Source of the DNA: Acinetobacter bohemicus ANC 3994
GTDB lineage: Bacteria; Pseudomonadota; Gammaproteobacteria; Pseudomonadales; Moraxellaceae
Reading direction: 5' to 3'
NCBI RefSeq assembly: GCF_000367925.1
Contig: NZ_KB849167.1
Span: 104,001-168,000 of the forward strand
Length of the DNA stretch: 64,000 bases
The translations under genes were made by a program, and so were the position numbers. The notes beneath the pieces are model-generated. The model saw nothing but the letters and a program-made list of their open reading frames with translations, ran no database searches and had not been told where the DNA came from. The stretch's first letter is position 1; every line of letters starts with the position of its first letter. Below, piece by piece: positions 8,983 to 18,502 of this stretch.

Positions 8983-10211
8983 TATTTAACACCTAAAACT
9001 CTTTCAACAATTTTGATCAAATTTGTATAATTTATCTGAGAATTATAACTTTCTTTCACTTTATGATAAGCAGATATTTTTTGAAGCTGCTGTTCATCTG
9101 ACTGTTTATAAATATAATCAAGTACAGCATCCGATATTTCTTCAACTTTAGCTGCACTTGATATTAAATAACCATTTTTTCTGTCTACTAAATGTTTAAT
9201 TCCACCAATATTCGGCGCTATTGGTACTACATATTTAGACATTGCTTCCATTAAAGAAACTGGTATTCCTTCACTTTCACTTGAATTTATAATCAAATCA
9301 TATGAGTTTTCTGAAATATTTTTCTGTAGTACACTATTACTCACCTGCCCCTTAAAACTATAACTAATATATTGTGTATTTAATTTTCGACGCGCTTGAT
9401 TCTCTAAATCACCTCTTAAAATGCCATTACCATAATGATGCCAAATAATTTTAACATCAGGATTTTTTTTATTGATTAAACAGAGAGCATCAATAATTTT
9501 ATCTATTCTTTTAACTTGGATACAATTTGATACACTTACTATTTTTATAGTATTTTTATTTGTTAAATTTAAGGCTGAATCTTTATTGATAAAAACACCT
9601 AATGGAATTATTTTTATTTTATTCTGATCATAATTAAAACTACTTACTAAATATTGTTTTGCAGAATCTGATAACAATAAAATTGCGTCATATTTATTAA
9701 TAAACTGACGTTTGTAAGGCATATAGTTTTTCTCATATAAATTCTCATATAAATCATAACCATGCATTCTAGTTAAAACTTTTATAGATTTATGTTTTTT
9801 GAGTAATAAAGCACCATAGGAAAAAAAATCAGACCAATAACTGTAATATAAATCACAGCTAGAGTTATTCTTTTTCAATTTTCTAAAAGATGTATATATA
9901 AGTAATCCGAATTTAACAGCTCTCATTAAATTTACAATAGAAATTTTTTTACTTGAAATTAAATAAAATAATTCCTTCCAAAAAAATGATTGAAATATCA
10001 AAATAAAAATATAAAAATAATTTATAGAAAAACTGAAATCTTTATTTATTATCACTTTAGCAGGTACAGGCCTTTGAGAACCTTTACAATTATAAGGGAG
10101 AAGTGAAACCTCTAAAGAAGTTTGCTCTCCCCAAAATAGAATTTCCTGCTCTAAAAATTGTTCCCCAACACCATAAGGATAATTTGTAGTTAAAATTCCT
10201 ACTTTATTCAC
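8982..10211 (-). CDS. capsule glycosyltransferase, GT4 family
   Basis: This is a 409-aa GT-B glycosyltransferase. The N-terminus (VGILTTNYPYGVGEQFLEQE) is typical of GT4 enzymes with a glycine loop. The C-terminal domain shows VSVSNCIQVKRIDKIIDAL near residue 228, then NSSESEGIPVSLMEAMS (EX7E) and APNIGGIKHLV. It overlaps dgaC by 4 bp (ATGA) and wzx by 1 bp. Being coupled to the UDP-GlcNAc3NAcA genes, it may use that donor, but this is inference from position only. Confidence 0.8.
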   Translation of the reverse strand: MNKVGILTTNYPYGVGEQFLEQEILFWGEQTSLEVSLLPYNCKGSQRPVPAKVIINKDFSFSINYFYIFILIFQSFFWKELFYLISSKKISIVNLMRAVKFGLLIYTSFRKLKKNNSSCDLYYSYWSDFFSYGALLLKKHKSIKVLTRMHGYDLYENLYEKNYMPYKRQFINKYDAILLLSDSAKQYLVSSFNYDQNKIKIIPLGVFINKDSALNLTNKNTIKIVSVSNCIQVKRIDKIIDALCLINKKNPDVKIIWHHYGNGILRGDLENQARRKLNTQYISYSFKGQVSNSVLQKNISENSYDLIINSSESEGIPVSLMEAMSKYVVPIAPNIGGIKHLVDRKNGYLISSAAKVEEISDAVLDYIYKQSDEQQLQKISAYHKVKESYNSQINYTNLIKIVERVLGVK

Positions 10212-11290
10212 ACTATGAACTCTTTTACAATTTTTTTCTGTGCCATTTCATCTAGATATGGATGCATTGGCAAACTCATCACACACTCAGCGAGAGCATC
10301 ACCTACAGGTAAAACTGCATTTTCATCTGCAACCGCAGGTTGCTTATTTAAAGGAATTGGATAATGCACTGCTGTCGGTATACCCTGCGCTTTTAGTTTT
10401 TCCTGAACATCTGCACGGTTTTCTACTTGAATGGTATATTGCGCCCAAGCACTTTGGTTGTGCTCTTCAATAAATGGTGTAGTTAAAATACCTACTTCAT
10501 TGAAAAGTTTCGTATAAGTTTCAGCTACACGCTGACGCGCCTGCATTTCATCATCTAAAATTTCAAGTTTTGGTAATAAAATAGCCGCTTGTAGCGTATC
10601 TAAACGGCTGTTTACCCCGATACGAATATGGTGGTAACGACGGTCTTGTCCATGACGGGCAATCTGGCGAATGACTTTTGCAAGCTCCTCATCATTGGTA
10701 AAAATAGCACCACCATCGCCATAACAACCCAATGGTTTACTTGGGAAAAAGCTGGTACATGCCACTGTACTTAAATTGCAACTTTTACGCCCTTTATAAG
10801 TAGCACCAAAGCTTTGTGCTGCATCTTCAATCACCGGAAGATTATATTTAGCTGCAATGGTATTAATTGCATCGAAATCTGCACATTGACCATATAAACT
10901 AACAGGGATAATGGCTTTAGTCCGTGGCGTAATCGCAGCTTCTAATTTTTCAACATCTAAATTATATGTTCTCGGATTCACATCTACATAAACAGGCGTT
11001 GCACCTAACACAGCAACGGTTTCTGCTGTTGCAATATAGGTGAATCCTGGGGTGATCACTTCATCACCCGGACCAATACCAAATGCCATCTGAACAATTT
11101 GTAAAGCATCTGTGCCATTCGCACAAGTAATGCAATATTTTGCACCCACATACGCAGCTAATTTTTCTTCAAGCTCAGAAACTTCTGGTCCTAAAATATA
11201 TTGCCCATGTGACAATACATTTTGAATACCTGCATCAATTTTTTCTTTTAAGCGTGCTTGCTGTGCTTTTAAATCAATAAATTCAATCAT
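10208..11290 (-). CDS. dgaC: UDP-3-keto-GlcNAcA aminotransferase (WbpE type)
   Basis: This is a 360-aa PLP-dependent aminotransferase of the DegT family, closest in layout to Pseudomonas WbpE. It aminates C3 of the 3-keto-GlcNAc uronic acid. Diagnostic parts are the TCANGTDALQI phosphate-cup region (about residue 55), VIEDAAQSFGATYKG near 155, and the PLP lysine in TSFFPSKPLGCYGDGGA near 180. It is preceded by the acetyltransferase gene dgaB and the dehydrogenase gene dgaA in the same operon. Gene order gna-dgaA-dgaB-dgaC matches the wbpA-B-D-E pathway order. Confidence 0.88.
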   Translation of the reverse strand: MIEFIDLKAQQARLKEKIDAGIQNVLSHGQYILGPEVSELEEKLAAYVGAKYCITCANGTDALQIVQMAFGIGPGDEVITPGFTYIATAETVAVLGATPVYVDVNPRTYNLDVEKLEAAITPRTKAIIPVSLYGQCADFDAINTIAAKYNLPVIEDAAQSFGATYKGRKSCNLSTVACTSFFPSKPLGCYGDGGAIFTNDEELAKVIRQIARHGQDRRYHHIRIGVNSRLDTLQAAILLPKLEILDDEMQARQRVAETYTKLFNEVGILTTPFIEEHNQSAWAQYTIQVENRADVQEKLKAQGIPTAVHYPIPLNKQPAVADENAVLPVGDALAECVMSLPMHPYLDEMAQKKIVKEFIV

Positions 11291-11292
11291 TT

Positions 11293-11880
11293 TTATGCCT
11301 GTTGTTTACTGACAATTTGACCTTCTAAACGATAAATCGCCCCTGTATGCTCACAAACAGCTTTGGCCTGACCGTTTAATGGTAAATCTAATTGCTCACC
11401 AAAATCACTCATCCAACCAATTTGTTTTGCAGGAACACCCACTACAAGTGCATAAGCAGGAACATCTTTATTGATGACTGCACCAGCACCTACAAAGGCA
11501 TATTCTCCCACTGTCACACCACACACGATTGTGCAGTTTGCACCTAATGTTGCACCTTTTTTAATCAAGGTATTACGATACTGATCTTTGCGCTCAATTA
11601 ATGACCGTGGATTATAGACATTTGTGAAAACCATACTTGGGCCACAAAAAACACCTTCTTCTAAAGTCACATTATCATAGACGGAAACATTGTTTTGCAC
11701 TTTACAATGGTCACCAATAACAACTTTATTGCCTACAAAAACATTTTGACCTAAAGAAACCCCTTGTCCAATGTTGGCTCCGCCACATACATGGACAAAA
11801 TGCCACACACGAGAGTTCTCACCAATTTGAGCACCCTCATCGACAATTGCACTTTCATGCTGATAAAAACTCATTCTCAT
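11293..11880 (-). CDS. dgaB: UDP-GlcNAc3N acid N-acetyltransferase (WbpD type)
   Basis: This 195-aa protein is built almost entirely of left-handed beta-helix hexapeptide repeats (IGENSRVWHFVHV, IGQGVSLGQNVFVG, LGANCTIVCGVTVGEYAFVG). It is a WbpD-like trimeric acetyltransferase that acetylates the 3-amino group of UDP-GlcNAc3NA from acetyl-CoA, completing UDP-GlcNAc3NAcA. The first Met is followed by a second one two codons later (MRMSFYQHES), so the exact start is uncertain by two residues. It is 2 bp from dgaC and 8 bp from dgaA. Confidence 0.87.
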   Translation of the reverse strand: MRMSFYQHESAIVDEGAQIGENSRVWHFVHVCGGANIGQGVSLGQNVFVGNKVVIGDHCKVQNNVSVYDNVTLEEGVFCGPSMVFTNVYNPRSLIERKDQYRNTLIKKGATLGANCTIVCGVTVGEYAFVGAGAVINKDVPAYALVVGVPAKQIGWMSDFGEQLDLPLNGQAKAVCEHTGAIYRLEGQIVSKQQA

Positions 11881-11888
11881 CCTCCTTA

Positions 11889-12833
11889 TTATTTTACTTT
11901 AGCCAATAAAGGATGCGGATTCGCGGGGTTTTCAACAATTGGCGTTATACGAATAACTTCAACAGTCTCAATAGCAGCACGGTTTTCTTCTACCCCGTAG
12001 CCATTACCATTTAAAATGCGTTGATAACTTTGAGTATGTAAATCGGTGAAACCACCTGAAAACTCTAATTCTTCATTTTCAATGGTAATACTACGATATG
12101 TTAATTTTTCGCCTTTTACTGCATTTGATGGCAAGTTATTCACGTCAATCGACAAGAACCAACGCACACGTGCACGTTCATATTCCAAATAACCTGAAGC
12201 TGTCTTTTCATCACGAAAATGCACTTCATTTTTAACAATGTCGCCAAAAATAAAATGCAGCATGTCATAAAAATGCACACCTATATTGGTTGCAACACCA
12301 CCAGACTTTTTATCTACACCTTTCCATGATTTTAAATACCACTTTCCACGAGAAGTTAAATAAGTTAAATCAACATCAAATACCTTACCTTCAGGCGCAG
12401 CTTGTACTTTGTCACGCAATGCAATAATCGAAGGGTGAAGACGCAATTGTAGAATTGAGTTTACTTTTGCACCATATTGTTGTTCATATTCAGAAAGCAT
12501 ATTTAAATCTTCTGAACTCAGAACCAATGGTTTTTCACAAATCACATCAATGCCATTTTTAAGTGCATATTTCATGTGAGGCGCATGTAAATAGTTAGGT
12601 GAGCAAATTGCTACATAATCTAATTTTTCACCTTTTAATTTTTGATCCTCTACATACGCTTCAAACTCTTCGAATTCAGTGAAAAATTCAGCTTCAGGAA
12701 AATGGCTATCCATAATTCCAACAGAATCATTAACATCCATCGCAACAGCTAAAGTATTACCTGTTTCTTTTATTGCTTTTAAATGACGTGGAGCAATATA
12801 ACCAGCCGCACCTATAAGGGCAAATTTTTTCAT
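11889..12833 (-). CDS. dgaA: UDP-GlcNAc uronic acid 3-dehydrogenase (WbpB type)
   Basis: This is a 314-aa Gfo/Idh/MocA-family oxidoreductase. The N-terminal Rossmann fold begins FALIGAAGYIAPRHLKAI, and the EKP nucleotide-binding motif appears in DVICEKPLVL near residue 100. This is the WbpB/WlbA branch, which oxidises C3 of UDP-GlcNAcA so that DgaC can aminate it. It sits between gna and dgaB in the pathway order. No gene for a WbpI-like 2-epimerase follows, so the product is expected to stay in the gluco configuration. Confidence 0.88.
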   Translation of the reverse strand: MKKFALIGAAGYIAPRHLKAIKETGNTLAVAMDVNDSVGIMDSHFPEAEFFTEFEEFEAYVEDQKLKGEKLDYVAICSPNYLHAPHMKYALKNGIDVICEKPLVLSSEDLNMLSEYEQQYGAKVNSILQLRLHPSIIALRDKVQAAPEGKVFDVDLTYLTSRGKWYLKSWKGVDKKSGGVATNIGVHFYDMLHFIFGDIVKNEVHFRDEKTASGYLEYERARVRWFLSIDVNNLPSNAVKGEKLTYRSITIENEELEFSGGFTDLHTQSYQRILNGNGYGVEENRAAIETVEVIRITPIVENPANPHPLLAKVK

Positions 12834-12860
12834 AATTAAAACTTCTTCAAATTATTAAGT

Positions 12861-14159
12861 TTAGAGACGAAAGACTGTAAAACCTTGTGCTTGTATTTCT
12901 GCACGATCAAACAGGCTCTTAACATCAATAAATACAGGGTTTTCACCACGTACAAAACCACGTAACTCTTCTGCAGAAAGCGAGCGAAACTCATTATGCC
13001 CAACCGCAACGACCAAACTATCTACAGGATGCTCTACACTAACAAGACCAAGCTCAATCCCGTACTCTTCTTTTACTTCTTCTGGATTCGCCCACGGGTC
13101 ACAAACAACAACTTTTATACCCCATTGATCAAATTCTTTAATAACATCAATAATTTTACTATTACGAATATCAGGACAGTTTTCTTTAAAGGTAATACCC
13201 AAAACGCCTACAGTCGCTTTAGTAACATCTATATTATTCTTAACCATACGTTTAATAGTTGCTCTTGCTACATAGCGTGCCATATTGTCATTAATACGAC
13301 GACCAGCAAGAATCACTTGAGGATTATATCCAACCTCTTCTGCCTTATGGGTTAAATAATATGGATCTACACCAATACAATGCCCGCCAACCAAACCTGG
13401 GCGGAAGGGTAAGAAATTCCATTTACTCCCAGCAGCCTCTAAAACATCTAGAGTATCAATACCAATGCGATCAAAAATAACCGACAATTCATTGACTAAA
13501 GCAATATTTAAATCACGCTGTGTGTTTTCAATCACTTTTGCCGCTTCTGCTACTTTAATACTAGATGCTTTATGCGTGCCTGCTTCAATGACCAAGTTAT
13601 AAACTTGGTCGACAAAATCGGCAACTTCAGGCGTAGAACCTGAAGTGATTTTCTTAATTTTGGTTAATGTATTTACCTTATCACCCGGATTAATACGCTC
13701 AGGACTATAACCTGCAAAAAAGTCTTGGTTAAACTTCAGTCCAGAAACTTGCTCTAATACAGGAATACAAACTTCTTCTGTTGCACCTGGATATACTGTC
13801 GACTCATAAACTACAATATTTCCCGCTTTTAGCACCTGACCAATACTAGTAGATGCTTTGACTAAAGGTGTTAAATCTGGACGGTTTACAGAATCAATAG
13901 GCGTCGGAACAGTAACAATAAAGAAATTACAATTTTTTAAATCTTCTAAATTTGCGGAATAGCTCAGTTGACTGGCTTGAGCCAATTCTTCTTTTGACAC
14001 TTCTAAGGTATGGTCCTGCCCACTTTTTAACTCATCAATCCGTTTTTGATGAATATCGAAACCAACCACGGGTACTTTTTTACCGAACTCGACCGCTAAA
14101 GGAAGCCCGACATAACCCAACCCAATAATTGCAATTTTTAGTTCCGCGAGTTGTAACAT
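12861..14159 (-). CDS. gna: UDP-N-acetylglucosamine 6-dehydrogenase
   Basis: This is a 432-aa UDP-sugar dehydrogenase of the WbpA/TviB type, which oxidises UDP-GlcNAc to UDP-GlcNAcA with two NAD+. The Rossmann start is KIAIIGLGYVGLPLAVEFG. The catalytic cysteine lies in GLVGGHCIGVDPYYL near residue 260, and the C-terminal UDP-binding domain contains GITFKENCPDIRNSK. The frame is open upstream to an ATG at 14186. I prefer the ATG at 14159 because it gives the family's usual N-terminus and has an AAGG upstream. It is the first gene of the leftward capsule unit and diverges from wza. Confidence 0.9.
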   Translation of the reverse strand: MLQLAELKIAIIGLGYVGLPLAVEFGKKVPVVGFDIHQKRIDELKSGQDHTLEVSKEELAQASQLSYSANLEDLKNCNFFIVTVPTPIDSVNRPDLTPLVKASTSIGQVLKAGNIVVYESTVYPGATEEVCIPVLEQVSGLKFNQDFFAGYSPERINPGDKVNTLTKIKKITSGSTPEVADFVDQVYNLVIEAGTHKASSIKVAEAAKVIENTQRDLNIALVNELSVIFDRIGIDTLDVLEAAGSKWNFLPFRPGLVGGHCIGVDPYYLTHKAEEVGYNPQVILAGRRINDNMARYVARATIKRMVKNNIDVTKATVGVLGITFKENCPDIRNSKIIDVIKEFDQWGIKVVVCDPWANPEEVKEEYGIELGLVSVEHPVDSLVVAVGHNEFRSLSAEELRGFVRGENPVFIDVKSLFDRAEIQAQGFTVFRL

Positions 14160-14716
14160 GTTACAAGCCTTATATTGTTTATTCATGTGTATAATCAGTA
14201 GGCTTAAAGCCGAGCTATAATATAGCAGAAAAAATATATTTATACTTATTCAGAATCAAAAACATTTTTAAATTCCGCATTAATTTTAGAAAAAAAAAGC
14301 ATTAAATTCTAAAAACCACAGGCATATATTATAATTAAATATTACATCTATAAGAAATTTAATAAACAATTACAATATTAATTTATGTGTAATTTTAACA
14401 TTATCAACTCTAAATCAAATATCAAGCAAAATAAAATTTAACAATTAATAAATTTTATTATTATCCATTTTAAGCATCATATTAGAAACACTACTTTTAG
14501 TTAAAATACAGAGAACCACATCTCACTTAATCTATAAAAATCTGTTTTGAACATCAAAAACATCTTCCCCACACCAAACTTATGAAGAAAAGCTATACCC
14601 CAGCGATGATCTTGGTATAAAATAACAATTACAATTTATTATTAATATTTTACGTATTACAGGGTAAAATGCCGACTATTTTTAAAATCAGATTATTTTT
14701 ATAAACGGGATTTCGA
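14160..14716. promoter_or_regulatory. divergent intergenic promoter region of the capsule locus
   Basis: This is a 557-bp, strongly AT-rich gap between the divergent gna and wza units. It must hold the promoters of both capsule operons. No convincing ORF or long inverted repeat is visible. A GGTATAAAATAAC stretch near 14634-14646 could be a -10 element for wza. Individual promoter elements are not assigned with confidence. Confidence 0.5.
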
Positions 14717-15819
14717 GTGAGATATTACCAATTTTTTTTACTTTGCGCGCTAGCTGCAGGTACGACAGGATGTGCAATTACATCGGGGCTACAAACATTT
14801 GATTTACCAAGTGAAGGTGTTTATCAAACTGAACTTGGCACTCCAGTTAATGTACTTAAACTCACTCAAGAATCACTCCCTGCTCTACAACCTGCGCAAG
14901 TTAACATTCAACAAGATTATGCTCATTTATTTAGCTCACCGCATAAAAATTATAAATTAAGTGCGGGTGATATTCTCTCTATTTATCTTTGGGCTTATCC
15001 CGATATTACCCCCCCACCACAGCAATTAATAATGAACAATCTGTACAAGCCAATGGCTATCAAATTGATCAAAATGGCTATATCCAATTCCCCATGATTG
15101 GTCGTTATAAGGCTGCGGGAAAATCATTAACACAAATCAACCAAGAATTACGTAGCCAACTTTCTCGTTATTTAAAAACGCCCGATGTGATTGCACGGGT
15201 ACTCTCCTATCAGGGACAACGCTTTTCAGTGCAGGGCAATGTTATGAAAGGTGGGCAATTCTACTTAAGTGATCAACCGGTCAGCGTTTATACGGCTTTA
15301 GGTTTAGCAGGTGGTGTGAATCCTCAATTGGGTGACCATGCTTCAATGACCCTAGTCCGCCAAGGTCGTAGTTATAAACTCAACAGTATTGAACTGGAAA
15401 AATTAGGCTATTCTTTACACAACCTACTGATTCAACCCAATGACACGCTTTATATCAATGCGAGAGAAAATCAAAAAATTTATGTCATGGGTGAGTCTGG
15501 TAAGAATCAATCCCTACCCATGCGTGATCAAGGGATGAGTCTAAGCGATGTTCTCGGTGAAAGTTTAGGTTTAAATCCACTGTCTGCCAGCCGTAGTAAA
15601 ATTTATGTGGTGCGCAGCAACCGAAATGATTCCAGTACAGAAGTTTATCATTTGGATTTAACCAGCATTGCCGACTTTGGCTTGGCCAATCAATTTAAAA
15701 TGCACAGTAATGATATTGTCTATGTGGATGCTTCAGGGCTTGCACGCTGGCAACGTGTGATCAATCAGATGGTTCCTTTTTCTAGCGTCATTTATCAACT
15801 TGATAGTTTGGGACAATAA
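14717..15819 (+). pseudogene. wza: capsule outer-membrane export protein Wza, frameshifted at a C7 tract
   Basis: Wza is the outer-membrane lipoprotein channel for capsule export. The start is a GTG with GGGA upstream. The product begins with a signal peptide and lipobox (ALAAGTTGC, Cys about residue 16), then the polysaccharide-export domain (SAGDILSIYLWAYPDIT). At 15009-15015 a run of seven C sends the frame to a stop at 15097 after 126 residues. The rest of Wza is intact in the -1 frame: TTAINNEQSVQANGYQ onward to 15819, including the SLBB-like repeats. One extra C restores a single protein of about 367 residues reading DITPPTTAINN. So the gene is either a real frameshift (possibly phase-variable) or a homopolymer sequencing error. 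The stop overlaps the wzb ATG. Confidence 0.85.
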
Positions 15820-16247
15820 TGCAGATCAAAAATCTTCTGGTTATTTGTGTGGGTAATATCTGCCGCAGCCCGATGGCTGAATACTTGTTAAAACAGGAAT
15901 ATCCAGAGCTGAATATCGAATCTGCGGGTATTTCTGGTTTAATCGGTCATGCAGCAGATCAAAAGGCTATACTCTGTATGCAGCGTTTAGGTATAGATAT
16001 GCAGCCTCATATTGCCAAAAAACTCAATGCTGAGTTAATTAAAAAGGCAGATCTGGTTTTGGTCATGAGTCAAAATCAGCAAAAGCATTTAGAACAGACT
16101 TGGCCTTTTGCAAAAGGAAAAACATTTCGATTAGGCTATTGGCAAAGTAAAAATGTGCCTGATCCTTTTCAACATGAGCAATGGGTCTTTGATGAAACCT
16201 GTCAATTAATACAAGATTGTATAGCTGACTGGAAAAAACATATTTAA
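15819..16247 (+). CDS. wzb: low-molecular-weight protein tyrosine phosphatase Wzb
   Basis: This is a 142-aa cytoplasmic phosphatase that dephosphorylates the Wzc tyrosine tail and so cycles capsule assembly. The catalytic P-loop CVGNICRSPMAE (C-X5-R-S) is at residues 10-21, and the general-acid Asp is in NVPDPFQHEQ near residue 115. The start overlaps the wza stop as TAATG, so translation is probably coupled. This matters because an upstream frameshift in wza could reduce wzb expression. wzc follows after 18 bp. Confidence 0.93.
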   Translation: MQIKNLLVICVGNICRSPMAEYLLKQEYPELNIESAGISGLIGHAADQKAILCMQRLGIDMQPHIAKKLNAELIKKADLVLVMSQNQQKHLEQTWPFAKGKTFRLGYWQSKNVPDPFQHEQWVFDETCQLIQDCIADWKKHI

Positions 16248-16265
16248 CTTTTTGATAGCAAGATT

Positions 16266-18458
16266 ATGAGCCAAAATAGCAATACCGAAGATACCATTGA
16301 TTTAAAAGAGCTGTTTTTTTCACTCATTGCGCAATGGAAACTGATTGCACTATGCGTCATTTTAAGCTTGGTCTGCGCATTACTCTATTTAAGAACCACG
16401 CCTGATACTTATGCGGTGGATGCATTGGTACAAGTTGAAGAAAGTAAGGGCACATCGGCAGCTTTACTGGGTGATCTATCCAGCATGATTGAGCAGAAAC
16501 AACCCGCTCAAGCTGAAATTGAGTTGCTTAAATCACGCTTAGTACTGGGTTCTGTCATTCAAAATCTAAATTTAGATTTAAAAATTTCCGGCACAGAAAA
16601 TAGTTTTTTTAATCGTTTACTCAGTCCACATGACTATCAAACCACATATAATAAAAACGCCGTTATTTTTAAAGATGATGCCAAGTCTTTTGATGTTCGA
16701 AAATTTGAAATTCCAACCTATTACCTAGATAAGAATCTACTGCTTAATTTTAATGGCAATAAATACACATTAACTGATGCAAAAACCAAGCAAATCGTTT
16801 TTAGTGCAGTAACCAACCAAGAAAGCCAGCATACATCGGAATATGGTACTTGGAACATTGCCCTCTATACGCAAAATCAATTCAAAAACACTTATAATAT
16901 TCAAAAAATGTCTTTACCTGCGGCAATGGGCTCGATCACAAATAATTATTCTGTGGCTGAAAAAGGTAAATTGACCGGTATTTTAGGTTTAAATTACCAA
17001 GGTCAAGACAAAGAACACATTACCAATGTTCTCAACTCGATTCTTGTGGCTTATAGTCAACAAAATATTGAACGTCGTTCTGCCGAAACAGCACAAACGC
17101 TAAAATTTCTGGATGAACAACTTCCTGAGTTAAAACAACAACTGGATGTTGCTGAACGCGAGTTTAATAAATTCCGTCAACAATATAATACTGTTGATGT
17201 GACTAAAGAATCTGAACTGTATTTAACCCAAAGTATTCAGCTTGAAACATCAAAAGCTGAAATTGAACAGAAATTGGCAGAAGCTGCTGCGAAATACACC
17301 AATGAACATCCAGCCATGCAGCAAATGAATGCACAGCTGGGAGCGATCAATAAAAAAATTGGCGAGTTAAATGATACCTTAAAACAACTTCCTGATTTAC
17401 AACGCCGTTACCTACAACTGTACCGTGAAGTTGAAGTAAAAACTCAGCTCTATACTGCACTGTTAAACTCTTACCAACAACTGCGTATTGCCAAAGCCGG
17501 TGAAATTGGCAATGTGCGTATTGTGGATACTGCAGTACTACCAATTGAACCGATTAAACCGAAAAAATTGCAAATTTTAATCCTTGCCATTTTCCTTGGT
17601 GGTTTCCTTGGAACCTTATTGGCTTTATTACGTAATATGATGCATTCAGGGATTAAAGATTCCAATCAAATTGAAAATGAGTTGGATTTACCGGTATATG
17701 CTACCGTGCCTCGCTCACCGGCTCAGGAAAGCCGCATCAAGTTATTGAAAAAGAAAAAGAGTATTCCTATTTTAGCCATTAAAAATGGTGATGATATTGC
17801 CATTGAAAGCTTGCGTAGTATGCGTACTGCAATTCATTTTGCTTTAAATAATGCAAAAAATAATATCATTATGATTTCAGGTCCTGCACCAGAAGTCGGT
17901 AAATCTTTTATTTCAACCAACTTAGCCGCGATTTTGGCGCAAAGTAATAAACGGGTACTGATTATTGATGCGGATATGCGTCGTGGTTATTTACATAAAT
18001 ACTTCAACCATGACAACCTCCCTGGTTTAGCTGAATATTTAAATACCCAGCAAACGCTCGACAGCATTATTAAGCCAACAGAAATTCCTCATTTAGATGT
18101 CATTACTCGAGGTAAAAGTCCGGTCAATCCTTCAGAACTTTTAAGCTCAGCAAAGTTTGCTGCGATGTTTGAGCAACTTTCCCCGATGTATGATCACATT
18201 ATTATTGATACACCGCCTGTGCTTGCAGTAACGGATGGGATTATCATTTCGCAATATGCTGGCGTGAATCTGGTCATTGCGCGCTATGCAAAATCGCAGA
18301 TGAAAGAACTTGAATTGACTGTAAATCGTTTTGAACAAGTTGGGGTTAAAGTCAATGGCTTTATTCTAAATGATATTCAACGCGGCTCTGGTGGTTACGG
18401 CTATGGTTACGGCTATAACTATGCCTATGGCTATAAAGCATCAAAAAATAATGATTAA
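16266..18458 (+). CDS. wzc: capsule tyrosine autokinase / copolymerase Wzc
   Basis: This is a 730-aa inner-membrane BY-kinase that controls capsule length and export. An N-terminal Wzz domain is bounded by transmembrane helices near residues 30-48 and 435-455, with a periplasmic coiled-coil region between them. The cytoplasmic kinase shows Walker A (SGPAPEVGKSFIS, about residue 540), Walker A' (VLIIDADMRRG) and Walker B (HIIIDTPPV). The C-terminus carries seven tyrosines within GGYGYGYGYNYAYGYK, the autophosphorylation cluster that Wzb acts on. It is the last gene of the rightward operon and is followed by a strong terminator. Confidence 0.95.
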   Translation: MSQNSNTEDTIDLKELFFSLIAQWKLIALCVILSLVCALLYLRTTPDTYAVDALVQVEESKGTSAALLGDLSSMIEQKQPAQAEIELLKSRLVLGSVIQNLNLDLKISGTENSFFNRLLSPHDYQTTYNKNAVIFKDDAKSFDVRKFEIPTYYLDKNLLLNFNGNKYTLTDAKTKQIVFSAVTNQESQHTSEYGTWNIALYTQNQFKNTYNIQKMSLPAAMGSITNNYSVAEKGKLTGILGLNYQGQDKEHITNVLNSILVAYSQQNIERRSAETAQTLKFLDEQLPELKQQLDVAEREFNKFRQQYNTVDVTKESELYLTQSIQLETSKAEIEQKLAEAAAKYTNEHPAMQQMNAQLGAINKKIGELNDTLKQLPDLQRRYLQLYREVEVKTQLYTALLNSYQQLRIAKAGEIGNVRIVDTAVLPIEPIKPKKLQILILAIFLGGFLGTLLALLRNMMHSGIKDSNQIENELDLPVYATVPRSPAQESRIKLLKKKKSIPILAIKNGDDIAIESLRSMRTAIHFALNNAKNNIIMISGPAPEVGKSFISTNLAAILAQSNKRVLIIDADMRRGYLHKYFNHDNLPGLAEYLNTQQTLDSIIKPTEIPHLDVITRGKSPVNPSELLSSAKFAAMFEQLSPMYDHIIIDTPPVLAVTDGIIISQYAGVNLVIARYAKSQMKELELTVNRFEQVGVKVNGFILNDIQRGSGGYGYGYGYNYAYGYKASKNND

Positions 18459-18470
18459 AAATTTATAATT

Positions 18471-18502
18471 AAAAAAAGTCAGAGATCTGCTCTGACTTTT
18501 TT
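18471..18502 (+). terminator. rho-independent terminator after wzc
   Basis: The stem GTCAGAG / CTCTGAC with loop ATCTG is preceded by seven A and followed by six T. It closes the wza-wzb-wzc operon. Confidence 0.9.

Noticed and set aside
12996..13355. A 119-aa plus-strand ORF inside gna
   Set aside because: It is a shadow of the conserved UDP-sugar dehydrogenase on the opposite strand.
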